Shown here one piece after another: positions 8,245 through 16,095 of a stretch of DNA of 64,000 nucleotides. Source of the DNA: CADEDH01 sp047974625 (GTDB lineage Bacteria > Actinomycetota > Acidimicrobiia > Acidimicrobiales > SZUA-35); the NCBI GenBank assembly GCA_047974625.1, contig JBKECK010000030.1:1-64000 (forward strand). The letters are read 5' to 3'. Position 1 is the first letter of the stretch. Every line of letters begins with the position of its first letter. Below the pieces are notes generated by a model. That model worked only from the letters and a program-made list of their open reading frames with translations, had not been told where the DNA came from and ran no database searches. The translations under genes were made by a program, and so were the position numbers.

Positions 8245-9321
8245 TTACTTGTTGAATCGGAACTCGATGACGTCGCCGTCGGCGACCACGTAATCTTTGC
8301 CCTCCGAGCGGATCGCCCCCAACTCGCGGGCCTTGGCCCACGACCCGATGTCGAGGAGCCGGTCCCAGCGGATCGTCTCGGCCCGGATGAAGCCGTGCTG
8401 GAAATCGGTGTGGATCCGTCCCGCGCACTCCGGGGCGGTCGAGCCCTCCCGAAAGGTCCAGGCCCGGCTCTCGGCCTCGCCGGTGGTCAGGAACGTCCGC
8501 AGGCCGAGGGCGTGGTAGGCGGCCTGGATGAACCGGGGCAGGGCCCCCTCCCCGAGGTCGTAGGCGTCGAGCATCTCGGCCCGGTCCTCGGGATCGAGCT
8601 GGGCCGCCTCGGCCTCGAGCTGGATGCAGGCCGCGAACACCGGGGCCAACCGGCCCAGTTCGGCCACCACCGGAGCGGCGATCTCGTCCTCCCGACCGAG
8701 CGACTCCTCGTCGATGTTGATGACGGCGAGGACCGGCTTGTTGGTGAGCAGGAACCACGACCGCAGTAGCTCCCGGTGGGCGTCGCTCACCGAGCTGCGG
8801 TACAGGGGTTCACCGCGCTGCAGGGCCTCCAGCGCTGCCTCGGCCGCCTCCACCTCGTCGGCCAGGGAGCGGTCGCCCTTGGCCGCCTTGCGCCGCTTGT
8901 CGAGCTGCTTCTCGACGGTCTCCAGGTCGGCGTAGGTAAGCTCGAGCTCGACGATCCGGAGGTGTTCCAGGGGATCGTCGGGGCCGGGGACGTCCGCGTC
9001 CCGGAAGGCCCGGAGCACGTAGACGATGGCGTCGACCTCACGGATCCCGGCCAGGAATTTGTTGCCCAGCCCCTCCCCCTGGCTCGCCCCCTCCACCAGG
9101 CCACCGATGTCGGTGAACTGGACGCTGGCCGGCACCACCTTCTTCGAGGCGCTCATCCCGGCCAGGGCCTCTAGCCGGCGGTCGAACACCTTGGCCACCC
9201 CGACGTTGGGGTCGGTGGTGGCGAACGCGTACGGCGCGGCCAACGCTCCCCCACCGGTGAGCGCGTTGTACAGCGACGACTTGCCGGCGTTGGGCAGACC
9301 GACGAACCCGAACTTCTCCAT
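8245..9321 (-). CDS. ychF: Redox-regulated GTPase/ATPase YchF (OLA1 family)
   Basis: A 358-residue Obg-like P-loop protein starting MEKFGFVGLPNAGKSS. It has G1 at residues 8-16, G3 FTDIGGLVEGAS near 70, a coiled-coil insert of about 60 residues, a non-canonical G4 (INIDEE) as expected for an ATP-preferring YchF, and a C-terminal TGS-like domain ending VADGDVIEFRFNK. It is ribosome-associated and linked to stress responses. The ATG is the family-conserved start. It stands alone. Confidence 0.95.
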   Translation of the reverse strand: MEKFGFVGLPNAGKSSLYNALTGGGALAAPYAFATTDPNVGVAKVFDRRLEALAGMSASKKVVPASVQFTDIGGLVEGASQGEGLGNKFLAGIREVDAIVYVLRAFRDADVPGPDDPLEHLRIVELELTYADLETVEKQLDKRRKAAKGDRSLADEVEAAEAALEALQRGEPLYRSSVSDAHRELLRSWFLLTNKPVLAVINIDEESLGREDEIAAPVVAELGRLAPVFAACIQLEAEAAQLDPEDRAEMLDAYDLGEGALPRFIQAAYHALGLRTFLTTGEAESRAWTFREGSTAPECAGRIHTDFQHGFIRAETIRWDRLLDIGSWAKARELGAIRSEGKDYVVADGDVIEFRFNK

Positions 9322-9470
9322 TACGCGAACATCTCCATCACCGATCAGGCTACGGGGGCCGGGGGCGCGCAGGACGGGGCCTCAACGGGCCCCGGGCGAC
9401 GGGCCCGTGGCCGAGGCTCCGGGGATGCCGCCGGCTGGAGCGGGCCGCCGGGCCCGATAGGGTTGGTCCG

Positions 9471-9557
9471 ATGTCGAAGCGCAGGAAAAAGAAGCGGCTC
9501 ATGGCGCGCCGCAAGAAGGCCAACCACGGACGCAAGCCCACGGCCGGTCGGCGCTAG
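9471..9557 (+). CDS. Basic 28-residue micro-protein, bL37-like ribosomal protein
   Basis: An ATG at 9471 opens a 28-codon frame (MSKRRKKKRLMARRKK, then ANHGRKPTAGRR) ending at TAG 9557. It is extremely basic and carries the ANHGRKP motif I associate with the short actinobacterial large-subunit protein bL37, first described in mycobacterial ribosomes. That assignment rests on memory of the motif and has not been searched. It is intergenic, between divergent ychF and a DCC-family gene. It is too small for most gene callers. Confidence 0.6.
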   Translation: MSKRRKKKRLMARRKKANHGRKPTAGRR

Positions 9558-9651
9558 CGGGTTCATCCTGAGTCGGTGGCGGTCCGGGCCGCGGCGTGAC
9601 CGCCGGGGTCGCCACATCGCCCCACCAGCTGATCCGCACCTCGGCCCGGAG

Positions 9652-10032
9652 ATGACATCTCCGGTGCTGGTGTTCGACGGCGACTGCGGGTTCTGCACCC
9701 GAGTCGCCCTGTGGGCCCGACGCCGCCTGCCCCCGGGAACGGTGGTCGCCCCGTGGCAGACCCTCGACCTCCGCGAGCTCGATCTCGACCGAACCCAGGT
9801 CGAATCGGCCGCCTACTGGGTGGACGGATCCCGCCGGTGGCGGGGACACCGGGCGATCGCCCGGGCCGCCCGGGCCATGGGGGGACCCTGGGCCGTGGCC
9901 GGCACCGTGATCTCGGTTCCGCCGTTCTCCTGGCTCGCCCGGGTCGGCTACCGGCTGGTCGCCCGGTTCCGCCACCGCCTCCCGGGCGGCACGGCGGCCT
10001 GTCGGATCAGCGACCCTCGAACCAGGCCGTGA
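9652..10032 (+). CDS. DCC-family (DUF393) thiol-disulfide oxidoreductase-like protein
   Basis: The ATG at 9652 gives 126 residues beginning MTSPVLVFDGDCGFCTRVA. The DGDCGFC motif is the family's DxxCxxC signature, on a thioredoxin-like fold. The C-terminal half holds YRLVARFRHRLP, the family's second conserved stretch. The redox substrate is unknown. It converges on, and overlaps by 26 nt, the end of the phosphomutase gene. Confidence 0.8.
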   Translation: MTSPVLVFDGDCGFCTRVALWARRRLPPGTVVAPWQTLDLRELDLDRTQVESAAYWVDGSRRWRGHRAIARAARAMGGPWAVAGTVISVPPFSWLARVGYRLVARFRHRLPGGTAACRISDPRTRP

Positions 10033-11554
10033 CCGCGGTCACCAGGGCCGACATCGACGCGTTCGCCCGCCGGTCGGCGGCAGCCACCCCTCCCCCGTCG
10101 ACGGGGTCGACGGTCTCGAGGTAGGCCTTGAGCTTGGGTTCGGTCCCGCTGGGCCGGACGACCACCCGGGAGCCGTCCTCTAGCTCCCAGACCACCCCGG
10201 TGGTGGGTGGCAGGAGGCCCTCGTCGGCCGAGAGGTCGATCAGGTTGGTCACGATCCGCCCGGCCAGCCGGTCCGGGGGTCGTTCGACCGCGGCCGCCAT
10301 CAGCCCGGCCCGGCGGGCCGTCCCCCCGGGCCCGGCGAACCGCAGCACTACCGGTCTGGTGCGGTAAGCCCCGTGGCGGGCGGTGACCTCGTCCAGGCGG
10401 TCCCACAGGGTCCGCCCCTCGGCCCGCGTCCGGGCCACCATCTCGGCCACGACCAGGGCGGCGCTGATCCCGTCCTTGTCCCGGACCCGATCCCCCACGC
10501 AATACCCGAGGGCCTCCTCGTAGCCCAGGAGGTAGGCCATGTCGGACTGGTCGACGATGGGGCGGGCCACCCACTTGAACCCGGTGAGGGTCCGGACACT
10601 GGCCACCCCGTACCCGGCCGCCACCGCGGTGATGAGCCGCGACGACACCAGCGACGAGGCGACCAGGGCCGGCCGGGTCCGGTCGACCCGGTGGTTGATC
10701 ACGTGCTCGGCCAACAGGACGCCGACCTGATCGCCGGTCAGGGGGACCCAGCCTCCCTCCCGACCGGGTATGGCCACGGCCAGCCGGTCGGCGTCGGGGT
10801 CGTTGGCCAGCACCACGTCGGCCCCGGTCTCGGCGGCGAGTCCGATCGCCAGGTCCAGGGCGCCGGGCTCCTCCGGATTGGGAAAGGCCACGGTCGGGAA
10901 GTCGGGATCCGGTTCGGCCTGGGCGGTTACCACGGCCGGGGCCGGGAACCCGGCGGCGGCCATGGCGTCGAGCAGGTAGGGACCACCGACCCCGTGCATC
11001 GGAGTGACCACACAGCGGACGTCGCGGTCACCGGTGAGGCAGGCGGCCACGGCGGCGTCCCGGTGGGCGGCGATCTCGGCCGGGCCGAGCGTCGGGGGCG
11101 GGGCACCGGGGCCGGCCGGGGCGGTGTCGGCCACCCGATCGATGGCGGCGGCGATGGCCCGGTCGGCGGGCTCGGCCAGCTGGATGCCGTCCGCCAGGTA
11201 CAGCTTGTAGCCGTTGTCGGCGGCCGGGTTGTGGCTGGCCGTGATCATGATGCCGGCCGCGGCGTGCCGGTGCAGCACCGTATGAGCCAGCACCGGGGTG
11301 GGCACCGGCCGGTCGAATCGCTCGGCCCGGCCACCGGCCGCGGTGACGACGTCGGCGACGTCGTCGGCGAACCGGTCGGAATGGTGGCGGGCATCGTAGC
11401 CGATCACCACCCGAGCCCCCTCCCCCAGCCAGGCCATCACCCCGGCGGTCGCCTGCCGGACGACCAGCCGGTTCATCTGTTTCGGCCCCGGCCCCATCGG
11501 GGCCCGGAGGCCGGCGGTACCGAACCCGATCCGACCGTCGAACCAGGCCGCCAC
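10007..11554 (-). CDS. Phosphohexomutase (PGM/PMM family); true N-terminus probably upstream
   Basis: An alpha-D-phosphohexomutase interconverting hexose 1- and 6-phosphates. All four active-site loops are present: the phosphoserine loop TASHNPAADNGYK, the Mg loop DPDADRLAV, the sugar loop GYEEALGY, and the phosphate loop RPSGTEPKLKAY. The first usual start codon in frame is GTG at 11554 (515 residues). However, the same frame runs upstream to a stop at 11676-11678 and encodes residues typical of the family N-terminus (ERWLTLDPDPATRAEL, immediately before the start). No ATG, GTG or TTG lies in that stretch, which suggests a rare start or a one-base frameshift (see findings). Confidence 0.85.
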   Translation of the reverse strand: MAAWFDGRIGFGTAGLRAPMGPGPKQMNRLVVRQATAGVMAWLGEGARVVIGYDARHHSDRFADDVADVVTAAGGRAERFDRPVPTPVLAHTVLHRHAAAGIMITASHNPAADNGYKLYLADGIQLAEPADRAIAAAIDRVADTAPAGPGAPPPTLGPAEIAAHRDAAVAACLTGDRDVRCVVTPMHGVGGPYLLDAMAAAGFPAPAVVTAQAEPDPDFPTVAFPNPEEPGALDLAIGLAAETGADVVLANDPDADRLAVAIPGREGGWVPLTGDQVGVLLAEHVINHRVDRTRPALVASSLVSSRLITAVAAGYGVASVRTLTGFKWVARPIVDQSDMAYLLGYEEALGYCVGDRVRDKDGISAALVVAEMVARTRAEGRTLWDRLDEVTARHGAYRTRPVVLRFAGPGGTARRAGLMAAAVERPPDRLAGRIVTNLIDLSADEGLLPPTTGVVWELEDGSRVVVRPSGTEPKLKAYLETVDPVDGGGVAAADRRANASMSALVTAVTAWFEGR

Positions 11555-11675
11555 CCCGGCGGGGTCCTCCCGCCAACGGGTGGCCAGCTCGGCCCGGGTG
11601 GCGGGGTCCGGATCCAGGGTCAGCCAGCGTTCGACGCGAGCGGCGAGGGGGGCTTCGACGGCGATCGCGACACCC

Positions 11676-11915
11676 TAGCCGTTGGGGCCCATCCGGAGGA
11701 CACAACCGTCGACGTCCGCGGCGGAGCCGACCCGACGGCCAATGATCGCCTACCCTGGCCTCGAGGATCACGAGCGTGATCGCGGGGTGACAGGTGACGG
11801 CTGACGAATCCAGCACGGTACGTGCACGAGACGGCAAGTGAACAACGAGACGGCCAGTGAACAACACGGCGAGTGAACGGGAGCGACCGCCCAGCTCGAC
11901 CATGTCCGTCCGGAC
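11676..11915. other. 240-bp gap with short direct repeats
   Basis: This is the divergent spacer between the phosphomutase and the VOC gene. It contains three imperfect copies of a unit like ACGGCNAGTGAAC at about 11830-11880. I see no clear promoter or RNA gene. Confidence 0.4.
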
Positions 11916-12647
11916 ATGACCACCCCGGTTGACCCGGCGACCCCGCCGGGGCCCACCCTCCGGGCCGTGACCGTGGGTGACGAACCCGACGCCTGGCGCC
12001 GGGCCGGTTTCGCCGTCGACGGCGACCGGGTCACGATCGGCCCCTTGGTCGTCGAACTGACCGGCGGGACCGAGCGGGGTCTTACCGGCTGGGTCCTGGG
12101 CCCGTCGACCACCACCGACGACCCGGCCGCCCCACCGGACGGCGCCGGGCCGGATCCCGGCACGATCGACGGGATCGCCACCCGGACGGTCCACGACCGG
12201 ACCGGTGGCATCGGGGGCCGGGACGACGGCGACGGACCCGACCGTCCCCACCCCAACGGGATCGTGGGGGTCGACCATCTCGTGGTCCGCTCGCCCGACC
12301 TGGACCGCACGGTCGCCGCCCTGTCGGGCCTCGGTTTCCGGGTTCGCCGGACCCGGGACGTCCCAGGCAGCGAACCGCCCCTCCGGCAGGTGTTCGGCTG
12401 GCTCGGGCCGGTGATCCTCGAACTGGTCGGCGGGGCGGAACCCGACCCGGACCGGACCGGACCCGCCACCCTGTGGGGCCTCGCCCTCATCGCGGCCGAC
12501 ATCGACGCCACCGCCGACTATCTCGGCCCCCGCCTGACCGAGCCACGCGGCGCGGTCCAGCCGGGACGACGGATCGCCGCGTTCGTCACCGACGACCTCG
12601 ACATCTCGGTGCCCTTGGCCGTCATGACCCCACACCGTCGGCCATGA
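11916..12647 (+). CDS. VOC-superfamily (glyoxalase-like) protein
   Basis: A 243-residue protein with two VOC-like halves. The first, degenerate half carries RAVTVGDEPDAWRRAGF. The second is clearer, with GIVGVDHLVVRSPDLDRTV at about 108-126, GLGFRVRRTRD, and LGPVILELVGG near 165, where the His and Glu are likely metal ligands. A Pro/Gly-rich linker separates them. The substrate cannot be predicted. The ATG has no strong Shine-Dalgarno. Confidence 0.7.
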   Translation: MTTPVDPATPPGPTLRAVTVGDEPDAWRRAGFAVDGDRVTIGPLVVELTGGTERGLTGWVLGPSTTTDDPAAPPDGAGPDPGTIDGIATRTVHDRTGGIGGRDDGDGPDRPHPNGIVGVDHLVVRSPDLDRTVAALSGLGFRVRRTRDVPGSEPPLRQVFGWLGPVILELVGGAEPDPDRTGPATLWGLALIAADIDATADYLGPRLTEPRGAVQPGRRIAAFVTDDLDISVPLAVMTPHRRP

Positions 12648-12732
12648 TGGCCACGACCGGGCACCGAGACCCCGGCCCCCGGCCGGGATGGGCCCGGCTG
12701 GTCGGGTCGACCACGAGGAAGCGGTACTAGTC

Positions 12733-13329
12733 ATGCTCGACCACGTCTTCACCGACGCCATCGGAGCGCTCCGCGACGCGCTCGAGTCGGCGATGCTGGA
12801 ACGCCAGGCCTTCGAGGAGCGCTTCCAGGCCGACGTGCTGCTCGGGGACGTGTCGTGGGAGACGAGCTACGGCCTGCCCGGCGAGGGATCCCCACCCCGG
12901 GTCCAGGTGGACCTCAGTCTCGACTGGCCCACCTGGGCCCAGACCGCCTACCGCACCTGGTACGTGGACGAGGAGTTCACCGAGGGACCCCGCATCGAGA
13001 TCGAGGTGGTGTTCCGGGTGCAGCGCCTGGCCGAACCGGCCGATCCGGCCGTGATCATGAAGTCGATGCCGGAGACCAACCCCCTGATCGGTAACGAGGA
13101 GCTGAGCGCCCTCGGGCCGACCCTGGAGGCGGTGTACGACACCGACCTCCAGCTCTGTTCGCACGCCGTGGAGATCACCTACACGGGATCATACGAGCTC
13201 GACGAGGAGACCCTGGAGGACGGCTCCGCCCTCGACGAGCACTTCGCCGCCATCGGCGGCTGGATCACATCAGCCCTGGTCCGGTTGGGTGATCTTCCTC
13301 TGGTGTTCCAACCCCCGGGAGAACCGTGA
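12733..13329 (+). CDS. Conserved-looking protein of unknown function
   Basis: I do not recognise this 198-residue acidic protein (start MLDHVFTDAIGALRDALES). It has an N-terminal helix, then beta-rich segments (PPRVQVDLSLDWPTWAQTAY, IEIEVVFRVQRL, HAVEITYTGSYEL), and no signal peptide or TM. GAGGAAG lies 12 nt upstream of the ATG. Its TGA overlaps the GTG of the EAL gene (GTGA), so the two are translationally coupled and may act together, for example as a partner or sensor for the EAL protein. That is inference. Confidence 0.65.
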   Translation: MLDHVFTDAIGALRDALESAMLERQAFEERFQADVLLGDVSWETSYGLPGEGSPPRVQVDLSLDWPTWAQTAYRTWYVDEEFTEGPRIEIEVVFRVQRLAEPADPAVIMKSMPETNPLIGNEELSALGPTLEAVYDTDLQLCSHAVEITYTGSYELDEETLEDGSALDEHFAAIGGWITSALVRLGDLPLVFQPPGEP

Positions 13330-14411
13330 CCGAAACGGTAAACCGACCAGTTCCCCGTCCGGCGGCTACTCTCGTCGACGTGACCGCTACGGATCACCGC
13401 TTTCGACTACCCGCCGGGGAGCCGACGCTGGTCCTGTTGGGATCGGAGGATTCCGACGTTCTGCACCGGCTCGACCGGGTCCTCGTCGACCATGTCGACG
13501 CCATCGATCTCCGCTCCGAGGTGCTGTGGGTCGAGATCAACGACGGTCGGGCCTTCCTCAACCAGCTGCTGGGCGACCTCGACGAGGGCGACCGCCCCAA
13601 GGTGCGGATCGCCTTCGCCCAGCCCGACATCTCCCCCGAGGATCTGCTCCACCGCGCCCTCATGGCCCCAACGCTCGACCTGGTGGCCGACCGGCTCGAA
13701 CGGGAGGAACTGGCCAGCGAACCCCTCGACTACGAGATCCGGTACCAGCCGATCGTGCGGCTGACCAACCGGTCGATCGTGGGTTTCGAGGCCCTCCTGA
13801 GGGCCCGGCTCGGTGAGGAGACCATCACCGCCGAGGAGCTGATCACCCGGGCCACCAAGGGGGGCTGGCTGCCGGAGCTCGATCAGCTCGGCCGCCAACT
13901 GGCGATCCGGGGAGTCGGACCGTGGCTGGGCGCCGGCCTGCTGTTCCTGAACATCATGGCCCCGGACGGCACGTTCGACCTGTCGGCGGCCCGGCGCACG
14001 ATCCGCCACGCCGAGGACATCGGTCTCGAACCTGATCAGCTGGTGTTCGAGACGGCCGAACGGAACCGCTACGTCGATCTCGATCTGGCCGCCGCCCAGC
14101 TGGCCAAGCTCCGCAGCGCCGGGGTTCGTCTGGCCATCGACGACGTCGGCGACGGCTATTCGAGCCTGCGGGTGGCCACCAGTTTCAAGCCGGACGTACT
14201 GAAGCTGTCCGGCGACCTGATCGCGTCGTTGCCCAGCTCCGAGGCGGTGGCCATCATCCGGGCTGTGGTGGATCTGGCCCACCGGACCGGGGCCTGGGTG
14301 GTGGCCGAGCAGGTCGAGACCGAGGAACAGGCCCGGGTCCTCCGGTCCCTCGAGGTGGACTGGGGCCAGGGCAACCTCTTCGGCGCCCCCGAGGCCCGGG
14401 TGGCCGGCTGA
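13326..14411 (+). CDS. EAL-domain protein (candidate cyclic-di-GMP phosphodiesterase)
   Basis: A 361-residue cytoplasmic protein. An N-terminal region of about 135 residues of unknown type (LVLLGSEDSDVLHRLDRVL) precedes an EAL domain. Catalytic features are present: GFEALLR near 156, LFLNIM, VFETAE, IDDVGDGYSS, DVLKLSGDLI, VVAEQVETEEQ and GQGNLFG. The loop-6 motif is DVGDG where DFGTG is usual. Metal-binding Glu, Asn, Asp and Lys positions look intact, so phosphodiesterase activity is plausible. It is translationally coupled to the preceding unknown gene. Confidence 0.85.
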   Translation: MTETVNRPVPRPAATLVDVTATDHRFRLPAGEPTLVLLGSEDSDVLHRLDRVLVDHVDAIDLRSEVLWVEINDGRAFLNQLLGDLDEGDRPKVRIAFAQPDISPEDLLHRALMAPTLDLVADRLEREELASEPLDYEIRYQPIVRLTNRSIVGFEALLRARLGEETITAEELITRATKGGWLPELDQLGRQLAIRGVGPWLGAGLLFLNIMAPDGTFDLSAARRTIRHAEDIGLEPDQLVFETAERNRYVDLDLAAAQLAKLRSAGVRLAIDDVGDGYSSLRVATSFKPDVLKLSGDLIASLPSSEAVAIIRAVVDLAHRTGAWVVAEQVETEEQARVLRSLEVDWGQGNLFGAPEARVAG

Positions 14412-14465
14412 ACCCCGGGGACCCCGGACCCAACCCCGGCGCCCGAGGGTGGCCGGACGGGCCAA

Positions 14466-14491
14466 TACGACGCCCGGTCGGCCGGGTCGTA
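14466..14491. terminator. Hairpin between convergent EAL and kinase genes
   Basis: TACGAC at 14466-14471 and CCGG pair with CCGG and GTCGTA, the right arm ending at 14491; a GC bulge lies in the left arm. It sits between two convergent genes and could serve both. There is no T-tract. Confidence 0.45.
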
Positions 14492-14498
14492 CCCAGGT

Positions 14499-15473
14499 TC
14501 AGATGAGGTCCCGCAGAGGGATTTCGGGCCGGGGGCCGACGTGGGAGATCACCTCGGCGGCGGCCGCGGCGGCCAACCGGCCCACGTCGGCCAGCGGCAG
14601 GCCCCGGGCCAGACCGTAGAGGGCGCCCGCCGCGTACTGGTCGCCGGCTCCGGTGGTGTCCACCAGCCGGGGCACCGCCGCGGCCGGGACCTCGACCGTC
14701 TCGTCGCCACGGACCAGGATCGAGCCGGCGGCCCCCCGGGTCAGGCAGCCGACGGCCACCCGGGCACGGACCAGTTCGACCGCGCCCTCGAAGTCGGTGT
14801 CGTAGAGGGCACCGAGCTCGGCCTCGTTGGCGAAAAGGATGTCGACGGGACCGTCGATCAGGTCGATGAACTCGGAGTGGTGACGTTCCACGCAGAACGA
14901 GTCCGACACGGTGAGAGCAACCTGGCGGCCGGCGTCCTTGGCCACGCCCATCGCCCGGCGAATGGCGTTCTTGGCCGACTCGACGTCCCAGAGGTAGCCC
15001 TCGCAGATCAGGATCCGGGCCCGAGCCACCGCGTCGGCGTCGACGTCGGAGGGCTGCAACAGGCTGGAGATCCCCAGGTAGGTGTTGAGGGTCCGCTGGG
15101 CGTCGGGCGTGACGAGGATGAGGCAGCGCCCGGTGGGCAGGCCGCCGGTGGTGGTGTCGGCCACGAAGTCGACGCCCACCGACTGCATGTCGTGGCCGAA
15201 GAACTTGCCCAACTGATCGTCGGCGACCTTGCCTATGAAGGCGGCATCGGCCCCGAAGGAGGCCAGTCCGGCCATGGTGTTGGCCACCGACCCGCCGGAC
15301 GCCTCGACGCCCGGCCCCATCCGGTCGTAGAGGGTCACCGCCCGCGCCTGGTCGATGAGGGCCATCGACCCCTTGATCAGGCCTTCACCGTCGAGGAAGG
15401 CGTCGGAAGCGTGGGTGATGACGTCGACGATGGCGTTGCCCACGCCGATCACGTCGATCGATGGTGCGGTCAT
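14499..15473 (-). CDS. PfkB-family carbohydrate/nucleoside kinase (adenosine-kinase-like)
   Basis: A 324-residue ribokinase-fold enzyme. It has the N-terminal substrate motif GVGNAIVDV, SGGSVANTMAGLASFG near 60, and the catalytic signature VDTTGAGDQYAAGALYG near 280, whose Asp is the base. Its layout resembles bacterial adenosine kinases annotated in actinobacteria and Alphaproteobacteria. A sugar substrate is also possible. It is monocistronic and ends toward the EAL gene. Confidence 0.82.
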   Translation of the reverse strand: MTAPSIDVIGVGNAIVDVITHASDAFLDGEGLIKGSMALIDQARAVTLYDRMGPGVEASGGSVANTMAGLASFGADAAFIGKVADDQLGKFFGHDMQSVGVDFVADTTTGGLPTGRCLILVTPDAQRTLNTYLGISSLLQPSDVDADAVARARILICEGYLWDVESAKNAIRRAMGVAKDAGRQVALTVSDSFCVERHHSEFIDLIDGPVDILFANEAELGALYDTDFEGAVELVRARVAVGCLTRGAAGSILVRGDETVEVPAAAVPRLVDTTGAGDQYAAGALYGLARGLPLADVGRLAAAAAAEVISHVGPRPEIPLRDLI

Positions 15474-15637
15474 GCGAAGCTCTCTCTGGGGCCGGGGCCG
15501 GGCAACGACGGGGTGCCGGTCCGACGGTCAGACCCCTCGGGGACCGAAAACGCACGGTAGCGGTTGGGACGCGATGGTCCCAGCCTGGATCACCGGGTGA
15601 TCCGCCCCGACCCTACCTGACGCAGTACGGTTCGGCC

Positions 15638-16027
15638 GTGACCAACGAACCGGGTACCGCCGAGCCGACGCTGGCCGCCGTCGCCGATGAGCCGATGCAC
15701 GCCATGATCGATCTGTGCGTCGTCCCGATCGGTGTCGGTGTCTCCGTGTCCCGCTACATCGCCGCCTGCGAGCGGGTCCTCGCCGAGGCGGGGCTGGAGC
15801 ATGAACTCCATCCCTACGGCACCACCGTGGCCGGGCCGTGGGACGATGTGTTCGCCGCGGTGAAACGGTGCCACGAGGTCGTCCACGGGATGGGCGCGCC
15901 ACGGATCCACACCAACCTGAAGATCGGGACCCGCACCGACCGGGACCAGACCATGGCCGACAAGGTGGCCAGTGTCCAGGCCAGGTTGGCGGCCGAATCG
16001 CTCGAGGCGCCGCCCCGGGCGGGCTGA
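15638..16027 (+). CDS. MTH1187/YkoF-type thiamine-binding protein
   Basis: The core IDLCVVPIGVGVSVSRYI, ELHPYGTTVAGPWDDVFAAV and INLK-like HTNLKIGTRTD match the small ferredoxin-fold family PF01910, which binds thiamine or HMP precursors and forms tetramers. I give the GTG at 15638 (129 residues). The ATG at 15695 yields a 110-residue product closer to the usual family length and may be the true start. It ends at a strong bidirectional hairpin. Confidence 0.78.
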   Translation: MTNEPGTAEPTLAAVADEPMHAMIDLCVVPIGVGVSVSRYIAACERVLAEAGLEHELHPYGTTVAGPWDDVFAAVKRCHEVVHGMGAPRIHTNLKIGTRTDRDQTMADKVASVQARLAAESLEAPPRAG

Positions 16028-16037
16028 CCCCTCCCGG

Positions 16038-16081
16038 CCGGTGACGGATCCGCCCCACCCGGCGGGCGGATCCGTCACCGG
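16038..16081. terminator. 17-bp perfect hairpin, bidirectional terminator
   Basis: CCGGTGACGGATCCGCC at 16038-16054 pairs perfectly with 16065-16081 across a 10-nt loop. It lies between the convergent thiamine-binding gene and nrdJ. No T-tract follows, as is common in high-GC actinobacteria. Confidence 0.8.
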
Positions 16082-16095
16082 ACGCAACCCGGGGT

